Of a stretch of DNA of 64,000 nt, positions 22,900 through 34,644 are shown piece after piece. The translations under genes and the position numbers were made by a program. The notes under the pieces were generated by a model. That model saw only the letters and a program-made list of their open reading frames with translations. It was not told the DNA's origin and did no database searches. Each line of letters opens with the position of its first letter. The first letter of the stretch is position 1. The stretch comes from Liolophura sinensis (lineage: Eukaryota; Mollusca; Polyplacophora; Chitonida; Chitonidae), in the NCBI RefSeq assembly GCF_032854445.1, contig NC_088299.1, positions 13,077,608 through 13,141,607 on the forward strand, written 5' to 3'.

Positions 22900-24370
22900 A
22901 GTGGAAATGGATTAGAGTTTTCTTTTATGGCAAGACCAACGCTATTATTTTTCTACAGAGAAACAGGAAAACATACCTTCAATATTTTTAAGCAAATCGC
23001 CTTAGTATTCAACACGTTTTAGCTAACTGATCTAATTGGACGAATATTGCCTTTTTATCTCAATGTATCGTTTTCGTTTCTTTGACGTGCTAATTATTTC
23101 TTGAGCTCTACAAAATCAGTCAGCTTTACCGATATCACTGAAGAAAATCATCAGACAAACCACCAGTGTTCCAAGAAAACAAAACACATCCTTTGGTGTA
23201 GATGTTGGGTAGCGTGATTTTATTAGAGAGATTGACTGTGCCAAATTCTGACAACTGGTTCAAGAAGAGTCCATAGTGTGTGTTATAGAAATAATTCAAT
23301 AAATCTAGTATTTAGGTACTGTACACACCGTCTTAATTTAAAACGAAATACCATGAGAAAATATTGAATAGAAAAGAACTATTGAAACATAACCGCTGTG
23401 TTTATATGGAAACAAACATGCCAGTTGTATACGACTCAATTTGTTGCTGCACACAGATGGGAAGATGCCCACGTTCCATTGTGCGCGAATTGTTCTATCC
23501 TTGAAACCCACAAAAGCTGAGAGTGTCTTATTTGTGGGACAAATGGCGCCTTGTAATGTACCTTTTGTTTGTGTTTGGGAAGATGCCTGTCGCGCGATCG
23601 TTCTATTGTAGCACAGTGATCTATACAACGTTTGATAACGTTACTTAACAGCCAAGTGCACTCAATGATTCTTGTACCATTGTTGGTTGTGAGAGCAGCC
23701 ATGCAGCGCCCTTACAGTATCGGCTCCTCTCGGTCAGTATCTTTGATATTCTTCATCTCTTAACGCATGGAGAAGCAATTAGTTGCCACAGGCAAAAACA
23801 ATGTAACACTTCCCGACATTTTCACTCATCTTATTTTACTTTTTCTCTGCCTTTCACTTTGTTTAATAACTGGTTACACAATTTACATAAGAGATTTTTT
23901 TGGGAAATGAGCATGACAGGTGATACATACTTTGGTATGTGGACAAAAACAGTTGTGACAAATTATAGCTTCGAGTTTGGCAAACATGAAATATCCAGTA
24001 GGAAACTTGTTAATGAATCAAAGTGATGATGACATCATTGCCTTCTCAAACTTACAAAAAATTACAATTTCCGATGTGTAATGTCTGAAAGGTGCATTAT
24101 TCAGATATGTAGCATTACACAGAGTTAATAAATAGACTACAGCCATCTTGTCTATTACACTGGTATTTTACACTTTCATAAGTCTATATTTCACTGACTT
24201 GACGGCATACCGGGCATAGTCTGGGGCACCCCACAAATCCTCGCCAGGTGCCTGACAAACCCTCTGCCCTAAAACCGCAGCCGAAAGACGAGAGCTGTAT
24301 CGTGCCCAGGGGCGTTTTTTTAACTAGCTGCGTGTCGTTACAACTTCTCCTTTCTTTTCCAGGAAGGGGA
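22900..24370. other. Non-coding, nothing recognised
   Basis: No exon or element identified. Two similar GGGAAGATGCC blocks at 23459 and 23578 suggest an old local duplication. Confidence 0.4.
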
Positions 24371-24543
24371 ACATTCATCTCTCCTCTGAGGTATCTTCTC
24401 ACAAAATGATATGTCTTGTTCTCCCAATCACTGTTATTATCGCTCTCCCCAAGCCTATAACGTGTTCTCAAGTTTTATGTGAGTATCACTACCCAAAGAT
24501 ATTTTTCTTGTTCCCGTGTTTTAGGTAAGTAAGGGTAACCAAA
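24370..24543 (+). repeat. ~40-bp minisatellite, left part
   Basis: Degenerate units with GTTCTCAAGTTTTATGTGAG and CTACCCAAAG. 24461-24543 is ~90% like 26034-26116, on the other side of the retroelement. Confidence 0.8.
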
Positions 24544-24546
24544 TAT

Positions 24547-26020
24547 ATGCGTCATGTCCGACATTCATATACCATTCGTAGTCCGTAATGGGCGTTCCAA
24601 GTCGAAACACTAGCTCCCAAAGACAAAGGTATGTAAGAAATCATACAAATAAGAAATAAAACCGGTAACACACAACAGAGAAGCGGTCATCAGTTCTCAA
24701 TGATGCCGGGCAGACAGTGGATATTTCAGGCATGAATTCCATATCAAAGTTCAAATTCGTAGTCCATAAATGAGTTCAAGGTCAAATAACAATTGAACAA
24801 GTATCTCAGTCGCGCTTTGATTGCAACTGTTCATAAAGGCATCATGCAGATGTAATGAGCATGGCTACTTTTACAGCCCCTAGCCCCAGGTTAAACGATA
24901 TTAGATACAGTTCGAAAATGACGAGCGTTACAGACCTTAACCGATCAGACTGTGATTCAAAAGTAACGGGCGATTACGTCTCATACTACAAGAGGCGCCA
25001 TCTACACATAACATGTTGGTCTGTATAAAAGCTGTCTATAAACCAGCGCCATCTATGTTGTTAAATACCATGTACGTGATAGATATGTACATAGGGATAC
25101 CAGCGCCGTCTATATGGTTGATCACAATGCAGATCGCCAGAGATTCTGATCGCTATGTCCTTACCTGCCAACGAGAGTGTTATACTCATTGTAAACTTTG
25201 AGAAACTTAGAATGGAGTATCCTTGACAAACTAGTTTTTGAACCAGCAACTTGTGACGCAGATTAAAGTCATCACAATTAACGCAAGATCTGACAAATGC
25301 TACAAGGCGAGATATGTTTACGCCATATGCAGGACCCTTTGGTATATTGCTATCCAAATAAGGATAATTTACAATATCAAAATTGAAATTATCCCTTCTG
25401 TCGTGAAGGTGGCGTGAAACGAGACCTTGTTCGTCTTTGTACAGATATAGATCCAAACAAGATGTACCAACAAGACTATCTGTTGTCTCCTTTAAAACCA
25501 ATGAAGGCGGATAGATTTCCCTCACCGCTTCAGGAATGTGGGGCTTATTTAACGCCAGTAGATCATCAATATACCGCTTGGTAAATGAGAAGGATCGAGC
25601 TTTAAAGATATCCCTTTTAAGTAATTTCTGCATATAGTCGTATTCATATGAAAACAGGTATAGTTCTGCCAAAAGAGGCGCACAATTGGTACCCATTGGA
25701 ATACCTATGCACTGTTTGGTAAACCGTATCCCCGAATTTCACATAGATGTTATAAATCAGAAACTCATAATTCATAATAAGATCCTTGTGAGGAATGGTA
25801 GTGTAAAGAGTAGAGAAATCCAATGTGGATACGTCTTTGTACGGTACATACATATGAGTATTCTGTAAGACGTTTGGAGTTGTTAAGAATCCACATGCAG
25901 CTGACACCTGAATTTCTTGTGATGGTACAACAATACTTATTCCAAAATGGCTTTACTTCTTGTAACGCTCTCGTAAGTAAGGTTGACAAGAGTTTGGTGG
26001 TACAACCAAAAAGCAATTCT
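24547..26020 (-). mobile_element. Penelope-like (or related) retroelement fragment
   Basis: The minus strand carries reverse transcriptase motifs in order: DFSTLYTTIPH (motif A, ~25800), GIPMGTNCAPLLAE (motif B, ~25690), RYIDDLLAL (motif C, ~25570), IYPPSLVLKETTDS (~25500). Motifs A and B are in different frames, so there is a frameshift near 25710. The 3' untranslated end (24554-24876) recurs at 57363-57708. No GIY-YIG endonuclease is seen. I place it with Penelope-like elements from the motif wording only; another non-LTR lineage is possible. Confidence 0.72.
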
Positions 26021-26029
26021 CCAATGCCC

Positions 26030-26265
26030 ATGCCGTGTTCTCAAGTTTTATGTGAGTATCGGTACCCAAAGATATTTTTCTTGTTACCATGTTTTTGGTG
26101 AGTAAGGGTACTCAAAGTCAATTCTCCAATGCCTATGCCGTGTTCTCAAGTTTTACGTGAGTAAGGCTACTCAAAGGCATATGCCTCGTTCTTTTGTTTT
26201 GTGTGAGTATCGCTACCCAAAGCCTATGTCTTGTTCCCACATTTTGTATGACCATCGCTCCAACA
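26030..26265 (+). repeat. ~40-bp minisatellite, right part
   Basis: About five degenerate units: GTTCTCAAGTTTTA(T/C)GTGAG, (C/G)TACTCAAAG or TACCCAAAG, CCTATGCCGTGTTCTC. Confidence 0.8.
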
Positions 26266-26712
26266 CGCCGTTCTTTACATATATGTAATTGTCCTTGAGC
26301 GCTTTCTGGAGCAGGCTCCACATATGTCATCTGAAGGAGGGAATTTCAAAGCATAAATTCTACTGTTAGTATCAAACTATAATAATCCAGCCACAAATGG
26401 GTTATGGGTTTTCCGTAATTATCCCTTCCACCTGAACATTATACGTCATTCCTCCATTCCCAACTATAATTTGTGCGAATCTTTCAGACGCCATCTTTTT
26501 CAGACAAAAAATGTACGAATCAATGAGCGACACGAGCTCCAAAATACTGTCTCAAAAAATAACAAGTGGAGAAACTCAGGCTTACAGAGTGCTCTGTACA
26601 AAAAGTGGAGTAGAAATGTCGAATGGCGTGAAAGCCAAACCCAATTAAATCCTTCTCAGTGGATGATAGTAAATATGACTGCTGTCAAGCGGATTTGAGT
26701 ATACTACTGCGA

Positions 26713-27000
26713 GCTTCACAACGCCGTCGCTCATTTTTATGGACTAAAGTGAATAACATTCTGGATGGTTTGATCTTAAACATGTTTTCAACACCGATAC
26801 ACATTTCCAGAATGTATACCCTATGTACTGTGACACTAAACTCATAAACAAGCCTCGAGAACGCTCCACTGAATTACAGCGCAGGCTATAACGTACACGG
26901 AGTTAAAAATATAGGTCAGACACCCACCAGGGAAGCTCAAGAACAAACAAACAAAAAAAAAAATACATTAGTTAAAGACGGGTTTCGCAACATTAGACAA
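26713..27000. repeat. Dispersed repeat shared with 41896-42160
   Basis: TTCACAAC.C.GTCGCTCAT, GAATAACATTCTGGATGG, ATACACATTTCCAGAATGTA, TTACAGCGCAGGCTATAAC and AAAGACGG.GTTCG occur in the same order in both places. It directly abuts the gypsy fragment, so it may be its end or an older neighbour. Confidence 0.75.
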
Positions 27001-28892
27001 ATGCAATGGGGTCATCCTTGGAGATGACGCCATTTTGTTTGGACTGGCCTCCCTGAATGGAAAACAACACGATCAAGGCAGTCCTTTTTATCCGGCCATT
27101 CACACAGGATACCTTGGATTAGCTTCACAAGAGTAGTGTCAGTGTTAGTCGCTTGCTGAATCTGTTTCAGTGTCTTCTCACTGACGGAAAGGTTCTGGTG
27201 CATGTTGATTTCTTCACTCTCTTTCTCACCTGATGAGAGTGTCCAAAAGAAAAACGCCTTCTTTCCCCTTAGTCTGTGCATTGTGAGGAAAGAACGCTCT
27301 GCTGAGGGTGTCTGCAACTTACATCTCCACACCTTTTTGTACACCCCTGCAAAGTCACATTTTTGTAGTGTGAGTAGCATGCGTCTTTTCGGAGCGCTCG
27401 GTAGACTTCTAGCATATGATTTCCAAAGGCTTGTGATCCCCTTCTACACGGAAACTTCGGCCCTAGATTTCGTTTTCAGATCTCCCACTCCAAACACAAC
27501 AGCAAGTAACTCCTTCTCATTTTTGAGCATACTTGACTTCGGTTCGTTCCGGAGATCTCCAAGTATATGCTATCGGGTATCCTTCTTGTAGAATACATGC
27601 ATCTAATCCATATTCTAATGCGTCACACGGTTTCTTGCGGAGCATCGAAGTGCCGTAGGACGGGAGAGGCAGAAAGGATACCATTGATCTTTCGAAAGCA
27701 AGTCCTTGATCCTCCCAGTGAAATGCATTTTCACATTTGGATAGATCTCGCAGAACAGCACTGATCCCTGAAAGTTAGGGCGCAAACTTCTGAACGTAAT
27801 CATGCCAAGTAGCCTGTGTGTTCCTACCTTGTCTGTAGGAGTTCGTATGTCTGTTATAGCACTGACATTGTCTGGATCTACTCGCAGTCCATCAGACGTA
27901 ATCATGTGACTCATGTACTTGATCTGTTTCGTCTTGAACTGAATCTTGGATTTGTGGAGTTTAATGTTTTTCTCTCGGCATCTATTCAACAGTGCAAGGA
28001 GTTTCACGATCTTGAATGGCCTCTTCATCAGTATGTCTGACTGATCGCGGAGAGGTTTTGTGCTTTCAAGATGCTTCAGAGCTTTATCTATACGGCGTTG
28101 GAATTCCTTAGGTGCTGGGTCACAAAGGGCATGCGTTTCCATTCGTAGCCACCCTATGGTGTCCCAAACGTAGTCAAGAAGCTGCTGTTCTCAGTTAGCT
28201 TTACGTTCGCATCTACTGTGCAGAACTCTCTGGCTTTGGTCAGACCTGGTAGTAGACTGTCCATTGTAACTATTGGATACTGGTTCCAATACTTAAGAGC
28301 TTTATTCAGGGGTTTAGGGGTCGAAATTTACCAGATGGATTGGTTACAACCGCCATAGATGAAATCCAGTCAGTAGGAGTATCTACTTTAGAAAACAATG
28401 TCAAGTTCAATGAGCCTCTCCAATTCAGTTTTCATTTTAACCTTAATGGCAAAAGGTATCTTCCGTGTTGAGCGTTTAAGTGGCTGAACCTTCAGGGTTT
28501 ACCTTCACGTCAAGCTTAACGCACAGCTCACTTTCTCCCTCAATCACATCGCTAAATTCAGTCTCGATTCTGTCCCATGTCAAAACTGGTTTCGAGGTTA
28601 TTTCCTTGAGATCAGATACCCGTTTTGCGTTTACATCAGAAACAGGTAAAATTTGCTAGAATGTTCTCAGTGTTCACAGTCACTAGTCCCATTTGCTGAA
28701 TCGCACTCGATCCGAGAATCGGCTTGACGTCTCTATCAACCACAAGAAACTCAACATTACACTTCCTCTGTGTCTTGGGGTTTCGTAGACTAACACGTCT
28801 TTTCCCAGCTCGCTTGGTTGTTGCTTTGTTGTACATCAACAACGTTGTAGTTATTGTCTCAAAGTGTCGAAGACTTTAGTCACGGAACACAT

Positions 28893-28992
28893 TAATATAT
28901 TTGTTTTATTCATTGGATTGGTGTTTTACGTCGTACTCAAGAATATTTCACTTGTATGATGTCGGCCTGCATTATGGTGGAAGGAAACCACA
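28893..28992 (-). mobile_element. SINE family A, 3' part, nested in gypsy protease region
   Basis: TTGGTGTTTTACGTCGTACT, CAAGAATATTTCACTTGTAT, CTGCATTATGGTGGAAGGAA; it interrupts the gypsy protease coding sequence. Confidence 0.8.
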
Positions 28993-29340
28993 CTATACAG
29001 AGACCTATCGGCAGAATATTTACAGTCGAGCCACCATCCAGGTGAAACTCAATGTGTTCTTTTTCCACTTTCATGACAGCTAAAATGTACCTCTGAGCTG
29101 TTCTCTTGTGAGCCCCAGTGAGTTAACTTGTTCTACTGAAAGAAAAAAATTCTTCATCTGTAGAATACTCGTCGTCTACAGCGTGGACTTTACGATGTCG
29201 ATTTCTTTTGCCTAGCATTTTACTCTTAAGTGATTTTCACCACCACAATTCTCAAAGATTTCCCCCACGCTGGACAGAATTCCTGTTTTCCGATATGTTT
29301 CAATCCACACAACTTACATGTAAGCAGTTTTCTTTACCTT

Positions 29341-30063
29341 TGTTTATTTCTGGGGCCAGTTTGTTTCAATGCTGGTTGGGCTTTGTTTTCTAGCTGTTAT
29401 GTGCACAACTGCCGTCAGCTTCTAAATTTAGTTTGCCACTGTTTACATATGCTAAGTTCAGGGCCTGCTGTCTGCCTCTGCCTTAGAATGTTCCAGAATA
29501 CGCTCAGTTCGGTACCTGTTTGTTTACATCAAGTGTTCAGGAATTTTCTTATTCTAGACAATTCCACCAGGCTATATAAGACCTATGAAAGCAGGTCAAA
29601 GGGAGAGTTATTGAGAGTTTTGCATGCTTTCGCTGTGTATTACTTTAGTAGGCCTTTTGTGCTGAATTTTGGTGTCTTTATAGCCTCTGGCTTTGTTATA
29701 TCATATCTCCACCGAGCACTTGTTCAGTCTGAACTTGTATATTTAATTTGTGCTCTTGTGTACACAGTGCTTATTAGTACACGGACTCTGTCTGTGTAAT
29801 TTTGTGTATATTTCGTTATACACTCAGTTATAATGTGGATTTTCCCTCTTATTTCTGCATTTATGCCTGTATGGTTTTCCGCATTGTGGAATATATGCGT
29901 CCGTTTGGACTTGACACCGTTGTACATGTAAGTACTTTAGTATTTGTATAGATACTGCTATCCTTTCTTGTTAAACTTAAGTACTTTAGTATTTGTATAA
30001 ATCTTGTTATCTGTTCTTGTTAAAGCTAATAAATTGTTGTAAAATAAAATCTGCTGGTTTTGG
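29341..30063 (+). mobile_element. LTR-like insertion nested in gypsy gag
   Basis: It separates gag from its zinc knuckles. Flanks share TTACCTT (29334 and 30064), a possible target duplication. Inside are a TATA-like CTATATAAG at 29573 and AATAAA at 30028, in the order expected of a + oriented solo LTR. It starts TGTTTATT but does not end in CA, so the class is uncertain. A 189-codon open frame (29230-29799) crosses its edge and is unlikely to be a gene. Confidence 0.5.
29931..30010 (+). repeat. Short direct duplication inside the LTR-like segment
   Basis: AAGTACTTTAGTATTTGTAT followed by ATCTTGTTATC-like sequence occurs twice, ~49 bp apart. Confidence 0.85.
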
Positions 30064-30954
30064 TTACCTTTTTGTGCGGCTAAACTGTCGTGTATTTCGA
30101 ACAAGCCATCTCTTTATAATACAGACAGTTTGGGTTGTAACACTAGCTAACAAATTGTACTTCCTCTTGGGTCTTTTCCTAAACCTGGAGACTTTTTTCA
30201 CTTGCTTGGCATATACCTATGCACCTTTGTAGTGTGAGATCTGTTTGTTGAAGCCGTTTTCGCCTAGTAGTATTATCCACGATACCGACGACAATCCTAT
30301 CCCTGATTAAATCATCTTCCAGGGTACAGCAGTTGCAGGTTTTAGCTAATGTACGTAAAGTAGCTGCATAACTGTCATGTTTTCAGCAGGTTCCTGAGCT
30401 CGTTTGTTGAAACAGTAGCGCTCGTAAGTTTCACTGGTTTGTTCCAAGTAGTGAAAGATCCCATGTCAAATAGATACCTGTTGTCTGATTCATTTCCTGA
30501 CGAACCAATCCGTTGGCGATTTCATAATTCACCCATATCTTCTTAAAACTTTTCCAGTTGGTTGCTAGGTTACCTTTCAGATGAAATTTAATCGATGCCC
30601 ATCTTAATGAACATGCCATGACAGTGGGAGACGAGTGACACCAAAGACACGTCATGTGCGACCACATAAATGACGTACTGTCCGCAAGGCGCAAACAATA
30701 GCGAACACTTTGAAACCTCATTGAGTAGCCTTGAACAAAATACAGGATCGTCTTCAATACATGTTGCAGTATTTAGTCAACTTATAAGTTACTTCAGTTT
30801 CTTCTTATTTTGGTATAGTTTTTTTTTTTGTCAACAGGATAGATAGAAGTTATTTTATATGCGTTTGGCTTGTTAACCATCCAGGAAGTTTAATCAACAG
30901 AACATTTATTATTCCAAAATTCAGGGCAAAATTTTGTGTACTATCTCAGCTTTA

Positions 30955-31001
30955 TGTATGTATGTATGTATGTATGTATGTATGTATGTATGTATGTATG
31001 T
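30955..31001 (+). repeat. (TATG)n microsatellite
   Basis: About 11 units of TATG. Confidence 0.95.
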
Positions 31002-31074
31002 CTGGGGTTTTGTGTCGTTTTCAGTGTGTGTATATATATTGTGTTTTCCGTTAGCAGGGCAAGTTCAGGCTTCC

Positions 31075-31258
31075 TATGTGCAGCCAAGACTGAAGTATCA
31101 TGACAAAGACACGAGACATGACACTGCTAACTTCGCTGCTAGCCCATTCAGTCACATTATACTGACACCGAGCCAACCAGTCCTGCCTCCTTCATCTAAC
31201 CTCTCAGTGTTGAACCCCAAGCGAGGCAACAACAAGTCTTTGGTATGATCCGACCCGG
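31075..31258 (-). mobile_element. SINE family B, partial
   Basis: Minus strand: ACCAAAGACTTG, CTCGCTTGGGGTTCAACACT, GGTTGGCTCGGTGTCAGTAT, GTCATGTCTCGTGTCTTTGT. Confidence 0.7.
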
Positions 31259-31373
31259 GTGATATCAACAGTCAAGTCCCAAAATGCCTACAATCAATAA
31301 GAAATCGCATTATAATATCACCCTAGTTTAATTGTTGAGGAAGCTAGCAGTGAAAGTTAATATGTATCCTAGG

Positions 31374-31637
31374 CCTCCATAGCTCAAAAAGCGCGCTATC
31401 GCAGCGTAATGGCCCAGAAGCCTCTCACCAATGAAGTCGCTGTGAGTTCAAGTCCAGCTCATGCTGGCTTCCCCTCCGGCCCTATGTGGGAAGGGCTTCC
31501 AGCAACCTTCGGATGGTCGTGGGTATCCCCCGGGCACTGCCCGGTTTCCTCCCACCATAATGCTGGCCGTACTCGTATAAGTGAAATATTCTCGAGTACG
31601 GCGTAAAACACCAATCAAATAAAATTAAAAAAAATAA
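31374..31637 (+). mobile_element. SINE family A, full length
   Basis: Head CCTCCATAGCTCAAAAAGCG, box B GAGTTCAAGTCC, body GGGAAGGGCTTCCAGCAACC, end GAGTACGGCGTAAAACACCA plus A-rich tail. Confidence 0.88.
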
Positions 31638-32091
31638 TAGATATCCCAACCTTTCGTGAGTTCAGCATCAAGAGCCACACTACTCCAATCATTGTCCATG
31701 GACGCAAACAAAGATATTAGGGGTCAAAGTGACACGGAAATTACTGCTTATTAATTATATGTCAAAGATCTTGGCATATCGGTGATAGCACCTCGGGATA
31801 TAACACCTAATGATCCATGATAACGCTATACCGTGGTTAGCCCTAATACATTAAAGCAATTTATTGTTTATACATGAGTTAAATTCCAGTATTTCCCTCA
31901 CTGATAAAAATGATATCTTCAGTAGTTAGATTAACTACACTTCATGAATACTGACAGTTTCCATGTTGAAAATGTTTATTGGGTATTCTGACGAATCAAA
32001 CCCACAGGTTGGGGCATATCACAGATTTTAAAAATCGTACTTGGCATGCCTCGCTTTGTGTAATCTCTGTAACACACGAGGGTTACAACAA

Positions 32092-32255
32092 GGAAACAGG
32101 ACTGGGTGGCCCGGTGTCAGTATGGTATATGTAGAGATGTATCTGCGAGATGATACTTCAGTGATGGGAGCACGGAGGAGGCACATTATATACACACACA
32201 CCTAATGACTCCTCGTCGCCATTTAAATGGAAGAGCACGACGTAAAACCCGATGC
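32092..32255 (+). mobile_element. SINE family B, 3' part
   Basis: GGGTGGCCCGGTGTCAGTAT, GATGATACTTCAGTGATGGG, CACACCTAATGACTCC, AGCACGACGTAAAACCC. Confidence 0.7.
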
Positions 32256-32508
32256 ACATATATCCTGCTGGAAGACACGTGACCTTTAACTAACATAAGG
32301 CGGAACGAACGGCCCACGTGTGTCCTGGACGACTTGTTGTCAATAAAGCTTAAATAACAGTAGGAATGGGTAATCAAAAAATCAAGAGTTAAAGGTTCGT
32401 TATAATACCTTACACAAATGTGTATTTATTTTTGTGTATTGTGACCAAGATTATCAGAAATGATTCCTTGATTTCCACATTACTGTTAATGGTCAAGAAC
32501 GAAACTGT

Positions 32509-32873
32509 GAATCTTCCTGTGAACTGAGAGGACACCCTCGCTGCTTGTAGAGCCTAGCTGAGAATGAGCAATCTTCCTGTGAAATGAGAGGACACCCTCG
32601 CTGCTTGTAGAGCCTAGCTGAGAATGAGCAATCTTCCTGTGAAATGAGAGGACACCCTCGCTGCTTGTAGAGCCTAGCTGAGAATGAGCAATCTTCCTGT
32701 GAAATGAGAGGACACCCTCGCTGCTTGTAGAGTCTAGCTGAGAATGAGCAATCTTCCTGTGAAATGAGAGGACACCCTCGCTGCTTGTAGAGTCTAGCTG
32801 AGAATGAGCAATCTTCCTGTGAAATGAGAGGACACCCTCGCTGCTTGTAGAGCCTAGCTGAGAATGAGCAATC
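32509..32873 (+). repeat. 60-bp tandem array, 6 units
   Basis: Units start with AATCTTCCTGTGAAATGAGA at exact 60-bp steps (32509, 32569 ... 32809). They differ at only about two positions (GAACTGAG in the first, GCCTAGC/GTCTAGC). Because 60 is divisible by 3, two minus-strand frames stay open through it (repeating 20-residue units). I see no start context or neighbour that makes it a gene. Confidence 0.95.
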
Positions 32874-32959
32874 AACGATATTCATGTGGCCGTTCGTCAA
32901 GTTTAAAGTTTATTAAGGACCACGTGCCTTCCACTATTGTGCTATGCACATCTGTACGT

Positions 32960-33085
32960 AACTTGTGGGAGAGTTCGACAGTAACTTGCCAAAGGTCAGA
33001 TGGTTCATGCCAGGCACTTCCTCCACCCAAAAGCTGTCAACGTGTCAGTGAAATATTCTTGAGAATTAGGCAACATTCAGATAAA
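32960..33085 (+). mobile_element. SINE 3' fragment related to families A/B
   Basis: ACTTGCCAAAGGTCAGATGG, CTTCCTCCACCCAAAA, GTGAAATATTCTTGAGAATT, ending AGATAAATAAAG. A similar piece is at 56600-56700. Confidence 0.55.
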
Positions 33086-33340
33086 TAAAGAATAAAATTG
33101 TATGAGGTGAAATTAAGTCACGAAGGACAAAACGAATTAAGGTATTGTTCTGAAAAGCACATCCCGTCATTGGAAATTAGAAAGTGGACGGATATTGCTA
33201 TACCGACAGCGAAGAAATATGAGGAAGACGAAACCACTGAGGTAGTAAAAACATGTACAAGTGGAAAGTTTTCTTCCATGCAGTCAGATCTGTTTTTAAA
33301 GGGCCAACGACAATGACATTGCGTTTTCAGTACAAGAAAC

Positions 33341-33617
33341 TGATTGATGTTTTACGCCGTACTCAAGAGCATTTCACTTATACGACGGCGGCCGGCATTA
33401 TGGTCGGAGGAAACCTGGAAGGCCCCCGTGGGAACCCACGACCACCCGCAGGTGGCTGTTAGACCTTTCCACGTACGGGCGGCGAGTGAGTGAGTGCTTG
33501 GAGGTTTAACGCGGCCGGAGAGGAAGCCAGCATGACCTGAACTTGAGCTCACATCGACCGCATTGGTGAGGGTCTCCTGGGTCACTGCGTCGTGCTGATG
33601 TGCTAACCACGGCGACC
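33341..33617 (-). mobile_element. SINE family A with insertion of a family C tail
   Basis: Full family A in minus orientation, from GATGTTTTACGCCGTACTC to GCTAACCACGGCGACC. It is interrupted near 33480-33512 by GGCGAGTGAGTGAGTGCTTG and GAGGTTTAACG, the complement of a family C tail. Confidence 0.8.
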
Positions 33618-33619
33618 AC

Positions 33620-34640
33620 CGAGAAGTGATGAGAAAATGTCTTTAGAACCCAGGTACAGTTATCAGGAAGTCGATCATGACCACATTTCAATTCACTACT
33701 GCCTCGGTCAAAATCGAAGACTTGAAACGATATTGTTCTGAAGTCACCAAAGCGCAACACCAGTACAATAATGCACACAGTATTAGGTCAGATCGATGCT
33801 TTGAAATACGACGATGAGGTGATAAGATTTGTATACCTGATGCCAGAGGACTGTACTTATAAATAGTCAGGAAGACTACATATTGGATGGCAACATGGAG
33901 ACAATTGAAGTAGGCCTGCTGCGCAAATTAGAAATGCATCACCGCATTTAAGCCATTGCCTTCACTGTGCTGGGATCCTGCAGTTATGTCCACAGTTTTA
34001 ACATGGTGAGGATAAAGGTAAAATAGTGATGAGTCTAACAGTACGTCCAGAAAGTACAAATTATCCCCTGAGCTTAGTCTAAAAACCCTTCACAAAGATA
34101 AACGTGAAGCTTTTTCTTTCTTCTTTCTCATAATATAATACAACGCAGCTCATGTTACCAATAGCTCATTACAGGCAAACAGAGCTTCGTTTAACACTCC
34201 ATGTTCTCTTTGCACAAGCTGTGTGAAGCATATATGCCTACACTGAAACCGTACACATACATTTACCCATATTGTCTTCGCACGGCACACTTTCCCTTTA
34301 GGTAAGTCAACTCAATTATCTGAGGTGGGATTTCGATATATAGGAAACCATGATTCAAACGTGTGTAATTATCTCCACTTGGGCTTTGACCAGATTTCTA
34401 GTAATCTAATTATCACACAGAATCGTCTCTGCAGGAACTTTCAGTTTCCGGAATTTGTCCTAAATATTAAGCTTCAAAGACGAAATATCTTTGAAGACAT
34501 GTGCGTCGAAGCCTGTCCTGGTTTTATTGAAGCATTTCTCTAGCAATGTAGACACTAACGGGGAATTGTTTTCGTTATATCACTTCCACACGATCACATG
34601 GTTTAAGGCGCTTGTATTTCAAAAATGGTTAAAGTGGAAA
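33620..34640. other. Non-coding, nothing recognised
   Basis: No exon or element identified before the satellite. Confidence 0.4.
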
Positions 34641-34644
34641 ATAG

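Larger units (their letters stand above)
27010..30760 (-). mobile_element. Ty3/gypsy retrotransposon, decayed, no LTRs found
   Basis: Read right to left: gag (30757-30170; NLATNWKSFKKIWVNYEIA, LTLQ-like), two Cys/His zinc knuckles (29330-29225; one has a Cys to Phe change), protease region (29050 and 28842-28640; CNVEFLVVDRDVKPILGSS), reverse transcriptase (28440-27615; LALLNRCREKNIKLHKSK, YMSHMITSDGLRVDPDNVSA), RNase H (27600-27300, broken by stops), and the start of integrase (27200-27012; a TLVKLIQGILCEWPDKK helix). Many frameshifts and stops; the YxDD box is not intact. No full integrase core. Confidence 0.85.

Noticed and set aside
29230-29799. 189-codon open frame on the + strand as a gene
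   Set aside because: It runs from gypsy zinc-knuckle sequence (antisense) into the LTR-like insertion; no known domain.
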